From positions 1-24,694 of IMG/VR virus record IMGVR_UViG_3300017759_000072: 24,694 nt of DNA; one strand, written 5' to 3'. Under the pieces are notes generated by a model. The model did no database searches. It saw nothing but the letters and a program-made list of their open reading frames with translations, and was not told the origin of the DNA. Each line of letters starts with the position of its first letter. Within the stretch, counting starts at the first letter, position 1. Positions 22,926 through 24,694 of the stretch are shown here, one piece after another. This stretch comes from a virus. Both the position numbers and the translations under genes were made by a program.

Positions 22926-23950
22926 TGCCATACATAGGAAAACAACCAGAAATTGGAGCATATAAAAAGCTAGATGCTATTACAGTAGTTAATGGTCAAG
23001 CTGCTTATACTTTACAAAGTGGATCGGCTAACTATAGTCCTGCTAGTGCGAATCATCTTATTGTAAGTCTAAATGGTATTGTACAATCTCCACAAAGTTC
23101 ATACAATGTATCTGGCAGTACAATTTCTTTCGCAAGTAATTTAGTAACAGGTGATTCAATAGATTTTATTTTAGCATTAGGAGATGTTTTAGATATTGGA
23201 ACTCCTAGTGATAATACTGTAACAAATGACAAGTTAGCTACTGCACCGACTATAATTAGTAAAGGAGATGGTGGTAGTACAGATGGAGCAATACAACTTA
23301 ACTGCTCACAGAATAGCCACGGAGTAAAAATTAAATCACCTCCACATTCGGCAGGTCAGTCGTATACATTAGTCTTGCCAAGCACAGCACCAAGTGCAAA
23401 TAAAGCATTAATTACAGATGGTAGTGGTAATTTATCTTTTGGTAGTGCTGGTGGTTTAACATTATTAAATACAACAACTTTATCATCAAGTACCTCTGCT
23501 ACTCTTCAAGGTTTAATGACAGGATATGATAATTATTTGGTTTTATATAAACTAACAAGAAGTACAAATTCAATTCCAAGATTAACATTTTTAAGTGGTG
23601 CAACTGAACTAACTTCAGGTTATCATTCACAGGGAGTTTATGGTCAAGGTTCAACTGTTGGTTCTCTTGGTGATGATGGACAAAGTTTTATTAATTTAAC
23701 TTCAACCTTTTCAAGCAGTTATGGTGCAACAGCTCCTGTGAGTGGACATTTTTATGTTATAGACCCTGATGATGCAAGTGATTTAACTTATGTTGTTGGT
23801 CAAAATGCTTTGTGGTCTAGTAGTTCAAATCTAGTCATCAATAGTTTTACAGGCTCGTCTACAACAGCACAGGCACAAGATGGATTAAAATTCGCATTAA
23901 GCACAGGTAATTATGTTGATGGATTTATTAAACTTTATGGGATTAGCTAA
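22925..23950 (+). CDS. tail fibre-like protein C
   Basis: 341 residues. N-terminal MPYIGKQPEIGAYKKLDAIT with SLNGIVQSPQSSYNVSG (1-85) is paralogous to the start of fibre A. The middle (110-175) contains DGAIQLNCSQNSHGVKIKSP followed by HSAGQSYTLVLP and SANKALITDGSGNLSF, a fibre-shaft segment I associate with marine phages. The C-terminal domain (180-341) contains LMTGYDNYLVLYKLTRST and the end STGNYVDGFIKLYGIS, paralogous to fibre D. The last codons TATGGGATT supply a weak GGGA ribosome-binding site for the next gene, whose ATG overlaps this stop. Confidence 0.86.
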   Translation: MPYIGKQPEIGAYKKLDAITVVNGQAAYTLQSGSANYSPASANHLIVSLNGIVQSPQSSYNVSGSTISFASNLVTGDSIDFILALGDVLDIGTPSDNTVTNDKLATAPTIISKGDGGSTDGAIQLNCSQNSHGVKIKSPPHSAGQSYTLVLPSTAPSANKALITDGSGNLSFGSAGGLTLLNTTTLSSSTSATLQGLMTGYDNYLVLYKLTRSTNSIPRLTFLSGATELTSGYHSQGVYGQGSTVGSLGDDGQSFINLTSTFSSSYGATAPVSGHFYVIDPDDASDLTYVVGQNALWSSSSNLVINSFTGSSTTAQAQDGLKFALSTGNYVDGFIKLYGIS

Positions 23951-24531
23951 TGGCAATAATTAGAGCAAACAATAATACTTTATCTAGTGTAACTGCATTA
24001 CCTTTTGCAACTGGTGGGTTAGTTAAAATTACAGAAACAAATATAAGTTCTAGTGTTTCAGAAGTTGTGTTCAATAGTTCTATTATGACAGGCTATAATA
24101 GATTTAAAATAGTAGTGCATAATCTTACACATTCAACACCATCAGATTTACGATTTGCAGATTCACCAGACAACGGGTCTACAATTTCTTTTACTGGAAA
24201 TTTTGGTTCTCATTATGCACAGTTAATTTCTAATTCTCATGCTGTTGGTTCGGGAAGCACTTCAAATTACTATGACTTTCAAGGTTGGAATTTAAAAGCA
24301 AATGTTGGAAATTATTATGAATTTGATTTAACAAACTTTGGTCGTTCTGGAACAAATGATTATAAAAAATATATTTGTAATTGGATACACTATAACAATA
24401 ATAATAATATTTATGGTAATTTAAATTATTTTTCTAGTTCTTTAACAAGTGCTATGAATTATATAAAATTTTTTGCATCAACTGGAACTATTGATGAAGG
24501 ATTGTTTATAGTTTATGGGATAGTAGAATAA
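23950..24531 (+). CDS. tail fibre-like protein D
   Basis: 193 residues. A minimal N-terminus MAIIRANNNTLSSVTALPFA, common in marine phage fibre-like proteins, is fused directly to one C-terminal domain: MTGYNRFKIVVHNLTHST (46-63) and STGTIDEGLFIVYGI (177-191), which match fibre C in order. The Asn-rich segment YNNNNNIYGNLNYF (148-161) is unusual. No shaft segment is present, so it may be a tip protein riding on another fibre. Confidence 0.83.
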   Translation: MAIIRANNNTLSSVTALPFATGGLVKITETNISSSVSEVVFNSSIMTGYNRFKIVVHNLTHSTPSDLRFADSPDNGSTISFTGNFGSHYAQLISNSHAVGSGSTSNYYDFQGWNLKANVGNYYEFDLTNFGRSGTNDYKKYICNWIHYNNNNNIYGNLNYFSSSLTSAMNYIKFFASTGTIDEGLFIVYGIVE

Positions 24532-24549
24532 AAAAGAAAGGAGGTAAAT

Positions 24550-24694
24550 ATGTCTATTTATAAAACTAAAATGGTTAATGGTAAGGAAGTAGAATTAAGT
24601 GTTGACGAAATCAAAGAACTTGAAGCTAGAGATAAAGCTTGGGCTGATGGAGAGTATGACAGACTTATGGAAAGTATTCGTCAAGAAAGAACAA
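24550..24694 (+). CDS. probable tail fibre assembly chaperone, 3' partial
   Basis: Frame open to the end of the window (48 codons seen), beginning MSIYKTKMVNGKEVELSVDE. It has the strongest ribosome-binding site in the window, AAAGGAGGT at 24537-24545. The segment IKELEARDKAWADGEYDRL followed by MESIRQERT looks like the region before the R-x-x-R-x-x-x-L-x-x-T-D-W end of phage tail-assembly chaperones, but that end lies outside the window. Start and frame are secure; function is tentative. Confidence 0.65.
   Translation, partial: MSIYKTKMVNGKEVELSVDEIKELEARDKAWADGEYDRLMESIRQERT

Noticed and set aside
1-24694. tRNA genes, CRISPR arrays, insertion sequences, integrase or attachment sites
   Set aside because: Gaps between genes are too short for RNA genes or arrays (largest 102 nt), and no transposase or recombinase motif was seen in any frame.

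Overview
The window is a continuous piece of a lytic-type, T7-like podovirus genome (Autographiviridae-like gene content and order). Every convincing gene is on the + strand, genes are packed with 1-14 nt overlaps or tiny gaps, and no stretch over about 100 nt lacks a gene. The DNA is strongly AT-rich (roughly one third G+C by eye). The gene set combines a T7 replisome, a B12-dependent ribonucleotide reductase, a gp7.3-like proline-rich protein and a fibre locus of pelagic-phage type. This looks most like T7-like phages of AT-rich marine bacteria such as the SAR11 pelagiphages. The host is an inference; nothing in the window proves it.

Layout. (1) 1-4052, replication: C-terminal part of the primase-helicase (gp4), an unknown small protein, a 48-residue zinc-ribbon microprotein, DNA polymerase A (gp5), a PD-(D/E)XK nuclease whose start lies inside the polymerase gene, and a FEN-like 5'-3' exonuclease (gp6). 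(2) 4042-6903, nucleotide metabolism and small genes: a DUF3310 protein, two unknown small proteins, a class II (adenosylcobalamin) ribonucleotide reductase and a 58-residue conserved-looking protein. (3) 6905-10727, head: proline-rich gp7.3-like protein, portal (gp8), a small linker gene, scaffold (gp9), major capsid (gp10), and a strong intrinsic terminator just after the capsid gene, where T7 has its Tphi. (4) 10745-19932, tail tube and ejection proteins: gp11, gp12, gp13, gp14, gp15 and gp16 analogues. (5) 19942-24694, adsorption apparatus: a short gp17-type anchor without a distal domain, a small beta-rich protein, then at least four separate fibre-like genes interleaved with two related small proteins, and the start of a probable tail-fibre-assembly gene running off the window.

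How they work together: the helicase, polymerase and exonuclease replicate phage DNA and degrade host or primer nucleic acid, the nuclease probably resolves branched DNA, and the reductase supplies dNTPs from ribonucleotides. The structural block builds the capsid, connector, tail tube and internal core, and the fibre cluster decides host attachment. The most interesting points are the modular, duplicated fibre region (a 14-nt direct repeat encodes both a conserved C-terminus and the next gene's ribosome-binding site; codon use also shifts there), the polymerase's thioredoxin-binding insert reduced to about half of T7's, the nuclease start buried 116 nt inside the polymerase gene, and the lack of a recognisable transglycosylase domain in the gp16 analogue. 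Lysis, terminase and RNA polymerase genes are not in the window.
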